From assembly GCA_001915385.1 (NCBI GenBank), contig MNQK01000030.1:45225-109224 (forward strand): a stretch of DNA of 64,000 nucleotides, read 5' to 3'. Position 1 is the first letter of the stretch; every line of letters begins with the position of its first letter. The translations under genes were made by a program, and so were the position numbers. The notes below the pieces were generated by a model. That model made no database searches and was not told where the DNA came from. It was given only the letters and a program-made list of their open reading frames with translations. Origin of the DNA: Bacteroidales bacterium 52_46. Its GTDB lineage: Bacteria; Bacteroidota; Bacteroidia; Bacteroidales; Muribaculaceae. Positions 17,732-27,196 of the stretch are shown here, one piece after another.

Positions 17732-18742
17732 ATGATAATTGACACTAATGTCCCTTTATTTTCAATCATTGTACCTGTATATAATGTCAAAGAATATATA
17801 GAGATAACGATTGGTTCAATTTTAGAGCAAACAATTTGTGACTTTGAAATCTTAGCAATTGATGATGGTTCGACCGATGGAAGTGGAGACATACTTGACA
17901 TTATTGCATCGACAGATGCGCGTGTCAGGGTTTTTCATCAGCCTAATTCGGGGGTAAGTGCAGCGAGAAATCTCGGACTTGACAAAGCTCGTGGGAAATG
18001 GATTGTTTTTGTTGACGGAGATGATGCACTCCGTTTGGATGCTTTGGAAATTTTAAGAGACTGCATTTCACGGAATCCAAATGCTGACATGATCGGTTAT
18101 TGTTACTCCAAAACTACCAATATAATACCAAATAATCTAAAAAAGCCAAATATAGAGATTACATATAACGAGTTGAGCGATGACTGTAGCACCAAAGCAT
18201 CTTTTGGTGCTCTAAATCATCAAATGGTTTGGACGGAAACTTTTTGTCGAGAAATTCTTGGAGATCTAAGGTTTGAACCAATAAAAAATGGAGAAGATGT
18301 CCTTTTTTGTAATGGTATCGGACTAAAAGCTAACAAATATATTGCAATAGATGCTAAGTTATATTTTTATTTAGCAAGAGGGAATTCAGCTCGGGAACAA
18401 GATTTAATATGGACAGAACATCGTCACTACGAGCACGAAATCGCCTATAATGGCATTTTACAAAATCTTGTTAAATGTAAAAAAGATATAGATAATAAAT
18501 GGTTAAAACGATGGGTAGCACAACTTCTTCAATATAAACCTCAAGTTTGGAAATTCAATAAAACTACACAACAAAAATTTCTAAACAATCAGCGTTCATT
18601 ATTGAGAAATGTTGAATATTTACTATCATTGCCCATTTACCTAAAAATATGGATTAAAATTGCAACAGCAATTAACTCAAGAATTTATTATAAAATCACA
18701 GCAATGTGGCCAATTAAAATATATAGCAAACTAAAAAGATGA
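17732..18742 (+). CDS. Family 2 glycosyltransferase
   Basis: 336 residues with a classical GT2 start: FSIIVPVYNVKEYI, IDDGSTDGS (about 48-56) and FVDGDDALR (about 93-101, DxD-type metal site). A basic tail from about residue 270 probably touches the membrane. The stop codon overlaps the next start (ATGA), so it is coupled to the following GT4 gene. Donor sugar unknown. Strongly AT-rich. Confidence 0.9.
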   Translation: MIIDTNVPLFSIIVPVYNVKEYIEITIGSILEQTICDFEILAIDDGSTDGSGDILDIIASTDARVRVFHQPNSGVSAARNLGLDKARGKWIVFVDGDDALRLDALEILRDCISRNPNADMIGYCYSKTTNIIPNNLKKPNIEITYNELSDDCSTKASFGALNHQMVWTETFCREILGDLRFEPIKNGEDVLFCNGIGLKANKYIAIDAKLYFYLARGNSAREQDLIWTEHRHYEHEIAYNGILQNLVKCKKDIDNKWLKRWVAQLLQYKPQVWKFNKTTQQKFLNNQRSLLRNVEYLLSLPIYLKIWIKIATAINSRIYYKITAMWPIKIYSKLKR

Positions 18743-19884
18743 AGATAGCATTTTTAATTCAGGATCTTTTCCAACTTGGAGCCCAATATGTGACCGCTCT
18801 TATGATACGAGGATTTGTAGCCAAAGGCTATGATGTAGATCTAATTGTATCGAAAGTGCATCAGGATTTGCTTGACCAGGGTGATATAGAGCCATTTGCT
18901 GTCCCCCAAAAAACAAATGTCATAATACTTCCAGACCGTAAGGCAAAAAACAATATAAAAGATATACGTAAATACTTATTAAAAAATACACCTGATGCGA
19001 TTGTAGCAATGAGTACCAACTATAATTTTGCTCTTGCATTCGCATCTTTAAGGCTACCAAAACAAATAAGAAAAAAATGTAAAATTGCTTACGTTGAACA
19101 TTCTAGTTTTGCAGGTTTTGATATGTCAACAATGCAACCGTCGAGACCTGCAAAACTTTCCAAAGGATGGTTAATATCTAAACTTTTAAACCACTGTTTT
19201 GACACAATAATGGGCGTCTCACTTGGCACATCGCACGCAATTGAATATTCAATGCGCAGAAAAACAGATTCTGTCATACCGGTATATAATCCTGTAATAG
19301 ATAATAATTATTGGAAGAAAGTACAATCTATGCCTAAAAATACATGGATTATAAATAAAACGATGCCGACAATTGTAGCTGCAGGGGCTCATTCTGAGTT
19401 TAAGAATCATATATGTTTATTCGAAGCAGTAAAGTTTGCAAATAAAAAGAGTCCAGTAAGACTGGTATTATTCGGCAAGGGTAGATTAACTGACAGGTAT
19501 CAGAAATGGATTGACGAAAATGGTATGAATGACAGGATAATGCTTGCAGGACACACTTCTAACCTTCCGGCTGAAATTAAAGGAGCTACAGCTTTTATTG
19601 TTTCTTCAAACGTTGAGAGTTTCTCAGTCGTTCTTGTAGAGGCATTAGCGGCAGGAACCCCTGTCATATCGACAGCTTGTCCCTATGGACCTCCGGAGCT
19701 TCTGCAAGATGGTAAATATGGCACACTTGTCCCTGTGAATAATCCACAGGCACTTGCAGATGCTATTGTCGAGCAGATTCGCAATCCGCGTCAGGCTGCG
19801 CCTAAAGAAGCATGGGAACCATATACGGTCGAGAATGTAGTAAAAGCTTACGAAAAAGCTCTCGGATTCCCGGATATTTCATAA
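18739..19884 (+). CDS. Family 4 glycosyltransferase
   Basis: 381 residues of the GT-B type. N-terminal strand IAFLIQDLFQLGAQY; C-terminal motifs LFGKGRLTDRY, AGHTSNLPAEIKGA and SNVESFSVVLVEALAAGTPVI, which includes the E-x7-E region. It starts inside the stop codon of the preceding GT2 gene, so the two are translated together and may add consecutive sugars. Confidence 0.88.
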   Translation: MKIAFLIQDLFQLGAQYVTALMIRGFVAKGYDVDLIVSKVHQDLLDQGDIEPFAVPQKTNVIILPDRKAKNNIKDIRKYLLKNTPDAIVAMSTNYNFALAFASLRLPKQIRKKCKIAYVEHSSFAGFDMSTMQPSRPAKLSKGWLISKLLNHCFDTIMGVSLGTSHAIEYSMRRKTDSVIPVYNPVIDNNYWKKVQSMPKNTWIINKTMPTIVAAGAHSEFKNHICLFEAVKFANKKSPVRLVLFGKGRLTDRYQKWIDENGMNDRIMLAGHTSNLPAEIKGATAFIVSSNVESFSVVLVEALAAGTPVISTACPYGPPELLQDGKYGTLVPVNNPQALADAIVEQIRNPRQAAPKEAWEPYTVENVVKAYEKALGFPDIS

Positions 19885-19905
19885 AAACACTTTAGATTAC
19901 AAAAA

Positions 19906-20418
19906 ATGCGTCTTAGTACAAAAAAATTATATTTTTATCATCTGATATGTCCTTTGATTCCTGTCAGCCGTTGCCACGGCCTGAAGGCAAAACTATTGAG
20001 ATGGTGCGGGGCCAAAATCGGGAAGAATGTCGAAATAATGTCTACTGCAAAATTTTACGGTGGATTCGAACTGATAATAGGAAATGGCGTCTTTATAGGA
20101 TACGACGCAATGATTTTCGGGCATAATGAGTCCTCTATCATAATTGAGGATTATGCAAAAATTGGCACAAGAGCCTCTATTGTGACAGGCAGTCATGAAT
20201 ATACCATTGACACTCCAAGCATAGCTGGCAAGGGAACGTTTGCTAATGTACGTGTCTGCAAAGGAGCCTCTATTGAAACCAATGTAATTGTACTTCCGGG
20301 AAAAACAGTCGGAGAGATGGCTCATGTTGCGGCTGGAAGTGTGGTAACACATGATGTGCCGCCTTTTACGCGCGTGGCAGGAGTGCCTGCAAGAGTCATA
20401 AAAAAATTTAAGGAATAA
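19906..20418 (+). CDS. Left-handed beta-helix (hexapeptide) O-acetyltransferase
   Basis: 170 residues. The second half consists of hexapeptide repeats ([LIV]-G-x4 pattern: IIGNGVFIGYDAMIFG, IEDYAKIGTRASI, VCKGASIETNVIVLPGKTVG, VAAGSVVTHDVPP), the signature of trimeric acyl-CoA-dependent transferases such as WcaF or maltose acetyltransferase. GSHEYTID likely contains the catalytic histidine. It would O-acetylate a sugar of the repeat unit. It lies 22 bp after one GT4 gene and 6 bp before wzy. Confidence 0.87.
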   Translation: MRLSTKKLYFYHLICPLIPVSRCHGLKAKLLRWCGAKIGKNVEIMSTAKFYGGFELIIGNGVFIGYDAMIFGHNESSIIIEDYAKIGTRASIVTGSHEYTIDTPSIAGKGTFANVRVCKGASIETNVIVLPGKTVGEMAHVAAGSVVTHDVPPFTRVAGVPARVIKKFKE

Positions 20419-20423
20419 CCCGA

Positions 20424-21701
20424 ATGAAAAAGTTACTACAACGGTTTTTCGCTGACAGCTCAGCTATTTTTGATACCCCCGTATGTGATCGAAACACAAA
20501 AAAAATGGCGTTTTTTTTTGCTATCATAGCATTATTAGGGGCCTCAATAGGCATACCGTTCTCTGATGATTTATTATATTACGGAATGCTAGCCGGATGC
20601 CTCGTATTCTTGCTATACAAAGGAGGCTTTAAAGTTTCACCACCATTCATTGCGCTATATTTCGTTATAATACTGAACATTTTAGTATCTGATATTCCGC
20701 CTTATTTCAAACCTATGCAAAGAGTCGTAATATTCATGTTGCTTACTTTAGTGTGTACATCGGCAATGAATACCAATATCGCTGTACGGTTCAGAGCATA
20801 TCTTTTTCAATACACAATTTATGGATTGGGAATCATCGCTGTAGGCTCTTTTTTCTGTTTTTTTGCAGGTATAAACTTGATGGCATCGCGTGCGGATATA
20901 ATGAGCGATTTTGAAAAATATGCATCAACCGGCGGCTGGTTCGGGGGGCTTGCCTCACATTCAATGATGCTTGGCCCTATAGCAATGATTTCGGCGCTGG
21001 CTTTTTATTTCATCTATCAGAAGAAAACCGACAAGATATTCCTTATTCTCTTTTTTATGTCAGCCATGAGTGCTGTTTTTGCTGCAAGCCGTGCCGCGTT
21101 GCTTGGGCTTGTAATAGCCATTATATACAATCTGATTTTCGGAAAAGTAAACGCACTAATCAGGAAAAGAATGATTGGCTTGCTTGTACTTTCTGCAATT
21201 CTGACAATTCCGATTGCGGGCATTGCATTCAAAGGTGTAATCAACAAACAGGAAAATCGAAATGCACAATCGACAAGTCTAAATAGCCGTCAAGGAAAAT
21301 TCGACTCAAGAATAGAAGAATTCAAATCATCACCAATATTAGGCATAGGGTTTTCTTCTGTTAATCCTGAATCAGGTGATGCTGATCCAATAACAGGACG
21401 TATAGAACCCGGAACTTCCCATCTTTCTGTTCTGTCCATGCTGGGATTATTGGGATTTGCTGTTTATGTTGCAATACTGTATAAGGCATATGCCAATACA
21501 AGATCCGTTCGCACGTTGCATTCCAGATTTGTTTTTTCATGTTTTATCGCATTCTTCGTGCATGCATGGTTTGAGGGGTATATCTTTGCTGCCGGAGGAT
21601 TTTTAGCATATCTTTATTGGCTAATTATTGGGCAATGCATCGACTGCCCCTACGCATTTAAATTGTTACCACACAAAAAGAATAAAATTGCCCGACAATG
21701 A
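20424..21701 (+). CDS. wzy: Wzy-type O-antigen/capsule polymerase (O-antigen ligase family)
   Basis: 425 residues, about 10-11 hydrophobic segments with a large loop around residues 275-330. The loop region includes SRQGKFDSRIEEFKSSPILGIGF and PGTSHLSVLSMLG, the pattern typical of Wzy_C/WaaL-type proteins in which conserved arginine and histidine residues face the periplasm. It would polymerise the flipped repeat units. The 5' end carries an A8 run and a T9 run (20498-20519), unusual even for AT-rich DNA. It overlaps the next gene by four bases. Confidence 0.85.
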   Translation: MKKLLQRFFADSSAIFDTPVCDRNTKKMAFFFAIIALLGASIGIPFSDDLLYYGMLAGCLVFLLYKGGFKVSPPFIALYFVIILNILVSDIPPYFKPMQRVVIFMLLTLVCTSAMNTNIAVRFRAYLFQYTIYGLGIIAVGSFFCFFAGINLMASRADIMSDFEKYASTGGWFGGLASHSMMLGPIAMISALAFYFIYQKKTDKIFLILFFMSAMSAVFAASRAALLGLVIAIIYNLIFGKVNALIRKRMIGLLVLSAILTIPIAGIAFKGVINKQENRNAQSTSLNSRQGKFDSRIEEFKSSPILGIGFSSVNPESGDADPITGRIEPGTSHLSVLSMLGLLGFAVYVAILYKAYANTRSVRTLHSRFVFSCFIAFFVHAWFEGYIFAAGGFLAYLYWLIIGQCIDCPYAFKLLPHKKNKIARQ

Positions 21702-22858
21702 CAATCGTATTTTTTTCCAATGTGCTGAATCATCATCAGGTGGCATTGTGTGATGAGTTGTTTCGACAGAATAACGGCGATTTTTATTTTGTCGAGACTG
21801 CAAATCTGGATGCATCTCGCCAGCACATGGGCTTCAGGCAATTTGACCGTAAGTATACGATTCACACTGACGGAAACCCCGATGCATGCGAAAAGGCCCG
21901 TAGACTTGCCGTATCCGCTGACGTGGCTATTATGGGCGCTGAGTCATTTGAATACCTGAAACTGCGCATCGCCAACAGCAATGGTGTGACTTTTTCCTAT
22001 AGTGAGCGCTGGCTCAAGCAGGGTTGGAAAAATATCATATCACCAAATATTCTACGACAATTTGGTCTATATCTTGGCAAAGGTCGTAAACGAAAATGGT
22101 ATATGCTTGCGGCAAGCGGATATCTGGCCAATGACCTGAGCAATCTGGGTATTTTTAAAAACCGAGTGTTCAAGTGGGGATATTTCCCGAAATATTCTGA
22201 GTCTGAAAAGGAGCTAAGGGACGCCAACGAAAAAGTCAGAATACTGTGGACTGCACGATTTATTGATTGGAAACGCCCTTATATGATGATTGGTCTTGCC
22301 AGACTGCTTATGAAGCATAATTATGACTTCGAGATGACAATGATCGGGGCCGGAATAATGGCTAATGAAATCAGAATGGAGGTAACTAAAGACTGTGAAC
22401 TATCGAAACGGGTAAAACTTAAAGGAAATATTCCGAACGAAGAAGTTTTGTCAGAAATGTTGAGAAGTGACATATATTGCTTCACGTCAACACGAAGAGA
22501 AGGATGGGGTGCCGTATTAGGGGAAGCAATGGCATCGGAATGTTGCCCGGTTGCTTCATCGGCTGCAGGGGCGACACCATTCCTGATTAACAATAATAAA
22601 AACGGCCTGATATTCAATACCGACAATCTCGAAGATTTATACAAGAAAGTAACATTTCTGATTGACAATCCTAAAGAACGCCGTAAGCTGGGATGCGATG
22701 CCAGAGAGACGATGCTTAGAGAATGGAATGCAGAAAGAGCTGCCAAAGAGTTTTTATCTCTTGCAAAAATGAAACTTTCTGATGGCGAAGCGATGCCTTT
22801 GGATAGCACCCTTCCGGCATCACCGGCCTATCCGGTACAATTGCATAAAACAATTTAA
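21698..22858 (+). CDS. Family 4 glycosyltransferase
   Basis: 386 residues, GT-B fold. N-terminal TIVFFSNVLNHHQVAL; C-terminal donor domain with ILWTARFIDWKRPYMM, MIGAGIM, and TSTRREGWGAVLGEAMASECCPV containing the E-x7-E region. Such a 'hhq' start is seen in Bacteroidales capsule GT4 proteins. Start codon overlaps the wzy stop (ATGA), so it is coupled to the polymerase gene. Donor sugar unknown. Confidence 0.88.
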   Translation: MTIVFFSNVLNHHQVALCDELFRQNNGDFYFVETANLDASRQHMGFRQFDRKYTIHTDGNPDACEKARRLAVSADVAIMGAESFEYLKLRIANSNGVTFSYSERWLKQGWKNIISPNILRQFGLYLGKGRKRKWYMLAASGYLANDLSNLGIFKNRVFKWGYFPKYSESEKELRDANEKVRILWTARFIDWKRPYMMIGLARLLMKHNYDFEMTMIGAGIMANEIRMEVTKDCELSKRVKLKGNIPNEEVLSEMLRSDIYCFTSTRREGWGAVLGEAMASECCPVASSAAGATPFLINNNKNGLIFNTDNLEDLYKKVTFLIDNPKERRKLGCDARETMLREWNAERAAKEFLSLAKMKLSDGEAMPLDSTLPASPAYPVQLHKTI

Positions 22859-22879
22859 CAATTCATTATATATACAGCA

Positions 22880-24151
22880 ATGGACAACTATAGAATTTGT
22901 GTTATTGGCTTAGGCTATGTGGGTCTTCCCTTGGCGCGCTTGTTCTCTACCAAGTATCCCACTATTGGATTTGATTTGAACCAGAACCGCGTTGCTGCAC
23001 TGATGCAGGGCCATGACTCTACTCTTGAAGTCAGCGATGACCTCCTTCAGGAGGCTATTGATAAAAACGGGTTCAGGTGCACGTCATGTCTTGATGACAT
23101 AAAAGACTGCAATATTTACATAGTCGCTGTCCCGACTCCTGTCAATGATGACAACACTCCTGACCTCAAACCTCTATGGGGTGCGAGCGAAACTGTCGGC
23201 AAAGTGATTTCGAAAGGAGATATAGTGATTTACGAGTCAACCGTCTATCCGGGTGTGACCGAAGAGGAGTGCCTGCCGGTTGTTGAAAAAGTGAGCGGAT
23301 TGAAATTCAACAAGGACTTCTTCGCCGGATATTCTCCCGAACGCATAAATCCCGGCGACAAGCTGCACACCGTAGAAAAAATCAAGAAAGTGACCAGTGG
23401 CTCTACCCCGGAGATTGCAGACATAGTCGACAATCTGTACAACAGTGTGCTTGTCAACGGTACCCATAAAGCACCAACCATCCGTGTGGCCGAAGCGAGC
23501 AAGATTATTGAAAATTCGCAGCGTGATGTCAATATCGCGTTTATGAACGAACTTGCCAAGATATTCAACGCAATGGGTATCGACACTCATGATGTGATAG
23601 AGGCTGCCGCATCGAAATGGAATTTCATAAAGCTGAGCCCGGGTCTGGTAGGCGGCCACTGCATTTCGGTCGACCCCTACTACCTCATACAGAAAGCTCA
23701 GGTATATGGCGTGCTTCCCCGCATCATGCATTCCGCTCGCCGACTCAACGACGGAATGGGCGCATACGTTGCAAACCAGGTAATCAGGTGCATGAACCTC
23801 AAAGGAGTCAAGGTTAAGGATGCAAAAATACTCATACTTGGCATCACATTCAAGGAGAATTGTCCCGACATACGCAACACCAAAGTGGTTGACATATACC
23901 ATACACTTCAGGAATATACCGACAATATCACTGTCTATGACCCGTGGGCCGATGCAGCGAGAGTAAAGAAAGAGTATGGCATCGACACAATAGCCAAGCT
24001 ACCTGAAGGAGAGAAATATGATGCAGTCATACTTGCAGTGGCACACAATGATTTTGCATCAGTGGATTTCAAGAGTCTTATAAATGAAGACGGTGTCATC
24101 TACGATGTTAAAGGAATCCTTCCCCGCGATATAATTGACGCTCGACTCTAA
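22880..24151 (+). CDS. Nucleotide sugar dehydrogenase (UDP-HexNAc 6-dehydrogenase, TviB/WbpO-like)
   Basis: 423 residues of the UDP-glucose/GDP-mannose dehydrogenase superfamily: N-terminal NAD site GLGYVG (10-15), middle domain, and the catalytic cysteine C261 in GGHCISVDPYY. YSPERINPGDKLHT is the form seen in UDP-N-acetylhexosamine dehydrogenases of the TviB/WbpO group, which oxidise C6 to a carboxylate (UDP-GlcNAcA or UDP-GalNAcA). A partner C4 epimerase of the TviC/WbpP type is not obvious nearby. The product would give the polysaccharide an acidic sugar. GC content rises here compared with the transferase genes on both sides, suggesting a different origin. Confidence 0.9.
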   Translation: MDNYRICVIGLGYVGLPLARLFSTKYPTIGFDLNQNRVAALMQGHDSTLEVSDDLLQEAIDKNGFRCTSCLDDIKDCNIYIVAVPTPVNDDNTPDLKPLWGASETVGKVISKGDIVIYESTVYPGVTEEECLPVVEKVSGLKFNKDFFAGYSPERINPGDKLHTVEKIKKVTSGSTPEIADIVDNLYNSVLVNGTHKAPTIRVAEASKIIENSQRDVNIAFMNELAKIFNAMGIDTHDVIEAAASKWNFIKLSPGLVGGHCISVDPYYLIQKAQVYGVLPRIMHSARRLNDGMGAYVANQVIRCMNLKGVKVKDAKILILGITFKENCPDIRNTKVVDIYHTLQEYTDNITVYDPWADAARVKKEYGIDTIAKLPEGEKYDAVILAVAHNDFASVDFKSLINEDGVIYDVKGILPRDIIDARL

Positions 24152-24154
24152 ACG

Positions 24155-25285
24155 ATGAAAATATTACAGATACTTCCGGGATTTACATTAGGAGGACCGA
24201 CATTTTCAACCTCGGCTTTGACTCGTCACATGCAAGCACTCGGCCATCAGGTACAATTCCATACAGCGGAGGGAGATTTCTCAGGTTATGAGGATATTGA
24301 TTTCCACACATACCATATCCATCGTTTCCCATACAATAGTCAGCTCGCATTCTCTATCGAATTATATAAGCATTTAAAAAAAGAATGTAAGGACGCACAG
24401 ATTGTACAGACAAATTCGCTTTGGCAATTTCCGAACTATATCCATGAATATTGCAGAAGGAAAACAAATGCGAAATCAGTAATTGTACCGAGAGGGACAT
24501 TATCTGAATATGCACTGTCTCTTTCCTCAAAGAAGAAAAAACTTGTGATGGCATTGGGGCAACGCACAGCATTAAAGAATGCGGATATGTTTATCGCCAC
24601 ATGCAAGAAGGAATATGAGGATATAAGAAAATTCGGATTAAAACAACCGGTAGCAGTCCTTCCAAACGGACTATACTTGCCTGAACCGAAAAATACCAAC
24701 AAGAAAAATACGGTAATATTTTTGGGCCGTATACATAAAGTAAAGGGCGTCGATATACTTCTAAAGGCATGGAGGACGATTGAAAGCAATGAAAAGTTCA
24801 AGGACTGGAATCTTATAATTGCAGGGCCGACGGCATCAGACTATGCTAAAGAAATACAACAACAGGCCTCGGACCTAAAGTCTGTGTCATTTACTGGCGA
24901 AGTTAAAGGAGATGTCAAAAATGAATTGCTTTCCCGAGCATCTATCTATGTTCTGCCGACCCACACTGAGAATTTTGGGATATCTGTAGGAGAGGCATTG
25001 GCATGCGGTACACCTGTTATTACCACTACCGGCGCTCCATGGAGCGGATTGGTCGACAATAATTGCGGATTGTGGATTGAGCTTTCGGTAAAAAATCTCA
25101 CGCAAGCACTTGAAGATATGATGTCACGCTCAATAGATGAACTGACACGCATGGGTGAGAACGGACGACAATGGATGAATCGTGATTTTGCATGGGAGGA
25201 GATTGCCCGTAAGACAATCAAGTCATACGAATGGCTTCTTGACCCCGACTATGTCAAAAAGCCAGAATGGATTTTTGTTGACTAA
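24155..25285 (+). CDS. Family 4 glycosyltransferase
   Basis: 376 residues, GT-B fold: N-terminal MKILQILPGFTLGGP, VPRGTLSEYAL in the acceptor domain, and FLGRIHKVKGVDIL, IAGPTAS and PTHTENFGISVGEALACGTPVI in the donor domain (E-x7-E). It starts 3 bp after the dehydrogenase stop codon. Proteins with the PRGTL segment are common in capsule loci; the sugar is not predictable. Confidence 0.88.
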   Translation: MKILQILPGFTLGGPTFSTSALTRHMQALGHQVQFHTAEGDFSGYEDIDFHTYHIHRFPYNSQLAFSIELYKHLKKECKDAQIVQTNSLWQFPNYIHEYCRRKTNAKSVIVPRGTLSEYALSLSSKKKKLVMALGQRTALKNADMFIATCKKEYEDIRKFGLKQPVAVLPNGLYLPEPKNTNKKNTVIFLGRIHKVKGVDILLKAWRTIESNEKFKDWNLIIAGPTASDYAKEIQQQASDLKSVSFTGEVKGDVKNELLSRASIYVLPTHTENFGISVGEALACGTPVITTTGAPWSGLVDNNCGLWIELSVKNLTQALEDMMSRSIDELTRMGENGRQWMNRDFAWEEIARKTIKSYEWLLDPDYVKKPEWIFVD

Positions 25286-25300
25286 GATACATTTATTACT

Positions 25301-26142
25301 ATGGAGTTTTTGCCGATATTAATGACGGCGTCAGTTAGTACGCACGGAATGAAAGGTGCCTGTTTTAGTGACGAGGAACGTTACGCGATGTATCTCAATT
25401 CATTAACACATTATATATCAATCAGTTATAAACAATGTGGGGGGGGGTAAAATTAGTCTTTGCTGATAACTCAGGCTGGGATTTATCCACATTTCATAAT
25501 GAATTGACAAAATCATTCAATCCAGATATAATAAATTCTCAAATAGAATTTATTTCACTCTCTCCAAAACATTTCGATATCTCAAAGGGAAAAGGATACA
25601 ATGAATTATTGCTCATAAACCTTGCCATTAAAAATTCAACATTCATCAAACAAGCCGGAGCCTTCTTCAAAGTCACAGGACGATATCCTATATATAATAT
25701 CTTTCAATTCCATAAAGCGGCCTCCATAGCGTTCAGCAATGGATATGATTTTTACTGCGATCTTAAAAATCACAATCTTTACCGTCTGCTTGGATTAAAT
25801 TGGAATAGTCATAGTTTTGAAGCCAGATTATGGGGTAGCAAAATCGATTTTTATGTCAAGAATATCAGCGATAAATATACCGTATGCTACGACTATGACG
25901 GCCGATTTGTCGAATCTGTATTATATAACTACCTATTCCAGGTAACAGATGGATTTAAACGATGTAAATGTAAAGAAAAAGGAATATCCATACGTTTTTC
26001 GCGAGAGCCGCGTTTTGGCGGAATCGAGGGGAGTAATTCTGTTGCTGCATCTTTTTCAAAAGACCAACAATCATTAAAAAGCAAGGTTAAAATCACCATT
26101 GGTAATTTTTTCAGAATTTTTACTCCATGGTTTAAATTCTGA
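25301..26142 (+). pseudogene. Putative capsular transferase, out of frame at a nine-G tract (likely phase-variable, currently OFF)
   Basis: Two adjacent frames form one gene. The frame from the ATG at 25301 gives 49 residues (MEFLPILMTASVSTHG, then SDEERYAMYLNSL) and stops at 25448-25450 just after nine G bases. From the same tract another frame continues as KLVFADNSGWDLSTF and runs to 26142 with KQAGAFFKVTGRYPIYN and RFSREPRFGGIEG. These are the consecutive parts of a family of uncharacterised Bacteroidales capsule proteins (start, 'ENSGxDL', 'kVTGRY'), probably GT-A-type transferases. Ten or seven G's would join the frames into a ~281-residue protein. An ATG at 25435 could start the downstream part alone but would lack the N-terminal strand. 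Classed as pseudogene only for the present phase. Confidence 0.8.
25439..25447 (+). repeat. Poly-G tract (9 G) at the frame junction
   Basis: A run of nine G in otherwise AT-rich DNA, exactly where the two halves of the gene part. One inserted G, or loss of two, restores the frame. Homopolymer G tracts are classical slipped-strand phase-variation sites. Confidence 0.9.
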
Positions 26143-26173
26143 ATAACTCACACCCAATTAATATAACATTTAT

Positions 26174-27061
26174 ATGAATATATCTATATCTGTGCTCATA
26201 TTGACCTATAACGAGAGACTACATATCGAACGGTGTATCAAAAGTGCCCACAGAATATCGGATAAGATATATGTCGTTGACAGCTATTCTACTGATGGGA
26301 CTCAGGAGATTGCACGGCGCCTGGGGGCTACGGTGGTGGAGCATGACTATGTTAATCAGGCTCAGCAGATGCAGTGGGCAATCAACAATCTGGAACTGGA
26401 TACGGAATGGGTTATGCGCATGGATGCCGATGAGTATCTTACAGATAAGCTTGTCGATGAAATTAAGACAAGACTACCTGAGTTGTCGGAGGATGTAACC
26501 GGGGTCTATCTGCCTTTAGATGTGATTTTTCAGGGTAAGAATGTAAAGCACGGCCGATTGCATGCGCCTAAGATTATGCGAATTTGGCGACGTGGAAAAG
26601 CTTATATGGAGCAACGGTGGATGGATGAGCGAATGGTACTGACTGAGGGATCGGCTATTACATTCAAAGGGCGTTTTGTCGACCATAATCTTAATTCGCT
26701 GGCATGGTGGACGCAGAAGCATAATAATTATTCTAATCGCGAGCTCGCTGTAGAGGCTATGCGGATGTATGGCATTGGAAGTGAGGATGATGCTCTTAAA
26801 GGACGCAATCAGAAGAAAGGGATGTATTACCGGTTGCCGGCGTTTTTCCGTGCAGGGGTTTATTTTTCTGTAAGATATTTTCTGTTGGGCGGATTTATTG
26901 ACGGTAAGGCCGGACTGATATGGGCTACTTTGCAGGCTTATTGGTATCGTTTCCTCATTGATGCGAAAATGAGTGAAATGAAACGTGCGTTGGGTAAAAA
27001 TCCAAGTCAAGAACAAGTAAAGTCTTATTTTAAAGAAAAATATAATATCGAGCTTGCATGA
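26174..27061 (+). CDS. Family 2 glycosyltransferase (WaaE/KdtX-like)
   Basis: 295 residues. ISVLILTYNERLHIERCI, VVDSYSTDGT (about 34-43) and MRMDADEYLTD (about 87-97, DAD metal site) are the pattern of the GT2 subgroup related to lipopolysaccharide core beta-transferases. Later PKIMRIWRRGKAYME and a hydrophobic segment near residue 225-250 are typical. It probably adds one sugar at the membrane face. It is the last gene of the AT-rich block. Confidence 0.87.
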   Translation: MNISISVLILTYNERLHIERCIKSAHRISDKIYVVDSYSTDGTQEIARRLGATVVEHDYVNQAQQMQWAINNLELDTEWVMRMDADEYLTDKLVDEIKTRLPELSEDVTGVYLPLDVIFQGKNVKHGRLHAPKIMRIWRRGKAYMEQRWMDERMVLTEGSAITFKGRFVDHNLNSLAWWTQKHNNYSNRELAVEAMRMYGIGSEDDALKGRNQKKGMYYRLPAFFRAGVYFSVRYFLLGGFIDGKAGLIWATLQAYWYRFLIDAKMSEMKRALGKNPSQEQVKSYFKEKYNIELA

Positions 27062-27196
27062 GAATAGAGCCTTTAAAGTATCTTTTAAGGTCTTTAAGGT
27101 CACTCATGTCTCAACCTCAATGTGCGCTTCTTGGCTTTTAACTGAAATTTAGGATGATAAATAATTGTTTGATTTAATCATAATATAAGATACAAT

